In this document: one piece after another, positions 16,231-17,318 of the stretch
Layout of the letters: each line of letters begins with the position of its first letter
Position numbering within the stretch: the stretch's first letter is position 1
Source of the DNA: an uncultured Opitutaceae bacterium
GTDB taxonomy: Bacteria; Verrucomicrobiota; Verrucomicrobiae; Opitutales; Opitutaceae
DNA: 17,318 nt
Reading direction: 5' to 3'
NCBI GenBank assembly: GCA_946482625.1
Contig: CAMLSH010000020.1
Coordinates: 1-17,318 of the forward strand
The notes under the pieces: model-generated
The model's database searches: none
What the model was told of the DNA's origin: nothing
Seen by the model: the letters and a program-made list of their open reading frames with translations, nothing else
Made by a program: the position numbers and the translations under genes

Positions 16231-17318
16231 ATGTCCTCAACCGCAAATACCCAATCCGGCGCGGCTCCGCTCGACGAAGCCCGGGTCAACGCCTTCCTCG
16301 AACGCGCCCTCACCGATCTCTCCGCTGGCTATGGCGGCGTCATGGTCAGCCTCGGCCGCCGCCTCGGTCTCTACCGCGAACTCGCCGGCGCCGGTCCCAT
16401 CAGCTCGCACGAACTCGCCCGCCGCACCGGCTGTGCCGAGCGCTACGTCCGCGAATGGCTCAACAGTCAGGTCGCGGGCAACTACCTCGTGTTTCACTCC
16501 TCCAGTGAAACCTACGAGCTCCCCGCCGAACACGTCCCCGTCCTCGCCGACGAGGAAAGCCCGCTTTGCATCACGCCGGCGTGGGAAGTCCCCGCGTCGA
16601 TGTGGTTCGACCTCGACTGCACACTCGAAGTTTTTCGGAGCGGCGAAGGTGTGCCCTGGGGTCAGCACGACGAGCGTCTCTACTGCGGCGTGGCCGCCTT
16701 CTACCGCAACGCTTACAAAGCCCAGCTCGTCCCGGTCTGGCTGCCCGCGCTCAACGGCGCCGTCGAGAAACTGCGCGCGGGCGCCATCGTCGCCGACGTC
16801 GGCTGCGGCCACGGGCACTCCACGATCTTGATGGCGCAGGCGTTCCCCGAATCGCGTTTCCACGGTTTCGATACACATCCGGGATCCATCGTTGCCGCCC
16901 GCGAAAACGCCATCGCCGCCGGCGTGGCGGACCGCGTTACCTTCTCGATCAACAGCGCAAAAAATTACCCCGCCGCACCCTACGACCTCATCTGTTTCTT
17001 CGACTGTCTCCACGACATGGGCGATCCCGTCGGCGCCGCCGCCCACGCGCGTGCCGCGATCGCACCCGACGGCCTCATGATGGTGATCGAGCCATTCGCC
17101 CACGACTCGCTTGAGAAGAACGTCGGCCCCGTCGCCCGCCTCTACTACGGCGCCTCGACGACGCTCTGCTGCCCGCATTCGCGTTCCGAAGAGGTCGGCC
17201 TCGCCCTCGGCGCCCAGGCCGGCCCCGCACGGTTGAGCAACGTCTTCATGAAAGCCAGCTTCACGCACTTCCGCGTCGCGCAGGAAAACCCCTTCAACCT
17301 CATCCTGGAAGTCCGCCC
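16231..17318 (+). CDS. Winged-helix plus class I SAM-dependent methyltransferase, 3' end outside window
   Basis: The frame is open from ATG 16231 to the last base (362 codons, no stop). An N-terminal winged-helix-like region (~20-100) contains ISSHELARRTGCAERYVREW, followed by a short beta wing. It resembles the helical domain of Rv2258c-type methyltransferases. The Rossmann domain has VADVGCGHGHS (motif I, GCGHG at 191-195), HGFDTHP with D214 (adenosine-ribose acid) and ICFFDCLHDMGDP (motif IV). The terminal FNLILEVRP resembles the usual C-terminus, so only a few residues are probably missing. It would transfer a methyl group from SAM to an unidentified substrate, probably a small molecule. 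It is divergent from the GlxA-type regulator, its likely controller. Confidence 0.88.
   Translation, partial: MSSTANTQSGAAPLDEARVNAFLERALTDLSAGYGGVMVSLGRRLGLYRELAGAGPISSHELARRTGCAERYVREWLNSQVAGNYLVFHSSSETYELPAEHVPVLADEESPLCITPAWEVPASMWFDLDCTLEVFRSGEGVPWGQHDERLYCGVAAFYRNAYKAQLVPVWLPALNGAVEKLRAGAIVADVGCGHGHSTILMAQAFPESRFHGFDTHPGSIVAARENAIAAGVADRVTFSINSAKNYPAAPYDLICFFDCLHDMGDPVGAAAHARAAIAPDGLMMVIEPFAHDSLEKNVGPVARLYYGASTTLCCPHSRSEEVGLALGAQAGPARLSNVFMKASFTHFRVAQENPFNLILEVR

Noticed and set aside
16237..17268. A 343-codon minus-strand frame opposite the methyltransferase
   Set aside because: It is a low-complexity Gly/Val/Ala/Glu product without motifs; the plus strand encodes a clear SAM-binding fold that stays open to the window end.

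Overview
The window is GC-rich chromosomal DNA that looks like a member of the Verrucomicrobiota, most likely near Opitutaceae. This placement is inferred from three things: the style of the sigma-factor cassette, a topoisomerase III whose C-terminal repeats lack zinc cysteines, and protein-coding starts without Shine-Dalgarno sequences. No rRNA or other marker gene is present to confirm it.

Layout, left to right. (1) 1-696 is the 3' part of a class V (PLP) aminotransferase, closed by a strong intrinsic terminator at 773-805. (2) 874-2976 is a three-gene cassette: a secreted coiled-coil/secretin-N-like protein, an ECF-type sigma factor, and a small single-span membrane protein overlapping the sigma gene that is a candidate anti-sigma factor. 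(3) A receiver-HDOD regulatory protein on the minus strand (2988-4832) converges on this cassette with only 11 bp between the stops. (4) Divergent from it is topB (5037-7868), a type IA topoisomerase III. (5) 7918-8481 is an AT-richer lipoprotein gene. (6) About 8490-9580 is a decayed accessory strip holding an antitoxin-like gene with a toxin remnant, a truncated TfoX-N domain and a truncated serine hydrolase. It contains three short copies of an AGAAGGGG-type motif, two at its left and one at its right. (7) 9579-10280 is a rhomboid-family intramembrane protease with a non-ATG start. (8) Two tandem secreted paralogues of no recognised family lie on the minus strand (10493-11520), with their own terminator. 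(9) After a 381-nt gap comes a conserved secreted protein (11902-12423), then a secreted glycoside hydrolase family 2 enzyme (12630-15044). (10) The right end holds a GlxA/AraC-type regulator (minus) divergent from a winged-helix plus SAM-methyltransferase gene that runs off the window. They share a 64-bp intergenic region with an inverted repeat.

No phage, CRISPR, rRNA or tRNA gene was seen. The likeliest undescribed material is the tandem secreted paralogue pair. Next come the sigma cassette with its secretin-like partner and the divergent GlxA/methyltransferase unit. The rest is ordinary housekeeping or degradative gene content plus a small graveyard of gene fragments.
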